Shown here piece after piece: positions 5,003 through 5,065 of a stretch of DNA of 5,065 nt (positions are counted from its first letter, which is position 1; each line of letters starts with the position of its first letter). A program made the translations under genes and the position numbers. The notes under the pieces were generated by a model that saw only the letters and a list, made by a program, of their open reading frames with translations, was not told the DNA's origin and searched no databases. The stretch spans positions 1 to 5,065 of the forward strand of contig JADCBH010000229.1 of assembly GCA_020253595.1 (NCBI GenBank), in the 5' to 3' direction. This stretch comes from Brevundimonas sp. (GTDB lineage: Bacteria; Pseudomonadota; Alphaproteobacteria; Caulobacterales; Caulobacteraceae).

Positions 5003-5065
5003 ATGGCGAAATCGACCAACCCGTTCCGCTACTTCGACAGCTCACCGGAGGTGATCCGGACGGTC
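5003..5065 (+). CDS. IS6-family transposase, first 21 codons
   Basis: ATG 5003 opens a frame to the window end, which encodes 21 residues. After a basic lead-in (MAKST), the motif NPFRYFDSSPEVIR closely matches the N-terminus of alphaproteobacterial IS6-family DDE transposases, whose continuation is normally a 'VVMMYVRFPLSLRNVEDLL'-like helix-turn-helix region. The DDE catalytic residues would be downstream and are not visible. There is no clear Shine-Dalgarno (upstream is CTCCGCCCGC). The C-terminal end, length and intactness cannot be judged. Confidence 0.8.
   Translation, partial: MAKSTNPFRYFDSSPEVIRTV

Larger units (their letters stand above)
4946..5065 (+). mobile_element. Left end of an IS6-family insertion sequence (continues past window)
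   Basis: GGCTCTGT at 4946 matches the conserved start of IS6-family terminal inverted repeats (GGnTCTGTTGCAAA type, as in IS6100 and IS240) and lies 57 nt before a transposase start, the usual distance in this family. The sequence to the left belongs to another gene. IS6 elements usually make 8-bp target duplications, so CGCCATCA (4938-4945) should recur after the far end if the insertion was simple. The terminal match beyond the first 8 bp is loose. Confidence 0.7.

Noticed and set aside
4411..5019. 202-residue minus-strand open frame over the unknown gene and IS end
   Set aside because: It crosses the IS junction and lies antisense to a frame with a strong ribosome site and signal peptide; no family features were seen in it.

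Overview
The window is GC-rich DNA with mostly co-directional genes on the + strand. It looks like an alphaproteobacterium, probably Caulobacterales (Brevundimonas/Caulobacter-like). This rests on four things: recognisable alphaproteobacterial families (MoxR ATPase, YfbR-like HD hydrolase, NadQ/NrtR-type 'NAD regulator'), a sequence matching the alphaproteobacterial EcfG general-stress promoter, codon use strongly biased to G/C at third positions, and an IS6-family transposase start typical of this class. The genus is an inference from protein wording and was not tested by search.

Layout. Positions 1-287 hold the 3' end of a TPR/GT9-like glycosyltransferase. A perfect EcfG-type promoter (289-314) then precedes a 76-residue hydrophilic protein with a C-terminal EETFPASDPVS motif (340-570), whose stop codon lies in a 9-bp inverted repeat. 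A MoxR-type AAA+ ATPase (641-1513) follows without its usual VWA-domain partner next to it. Next is a lipoprotein-like protein (1627-2499) with three tandem 16-residue repeats and a DxNxDGxxD loop. A tight two-gene unit comes after it: a YfbR-like HD phosphohydrolase (2528 or a later start, to 3232) and, 3 nt downstream, a Nudix-like/winged-helix NAD regulator with an eroded Nudix box (3236-4177). The likely theme of this pair is nucleotide/NAD metabolism and its control.

A class II tRNA-Ser(CGA) with encoded CCA (4271-4360) follows, preceded by an unusual palindromic leader. It seems to mark the edge of more variable DNA. Beyond it lies a 164-nt non-coding stretch with a bulged inverted repeat and three tandem 10-bp repeats. 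Then comes an unrecognised, probably exported small protein (4525 onward) whose 3' end is replaced by the left end of an IS6-family insertion sequence at 4946. The first 21 codons of the IS6 transposase (5003-5065) close the window.

The best leads are the stress-promoter/small-protein pair, the repeat-bearing lipoprotein, and the IS6 junction in an unknown gene downstream of tRNA-Ser. I found no clear defence, CRISPR or wholly new multi-gene system.
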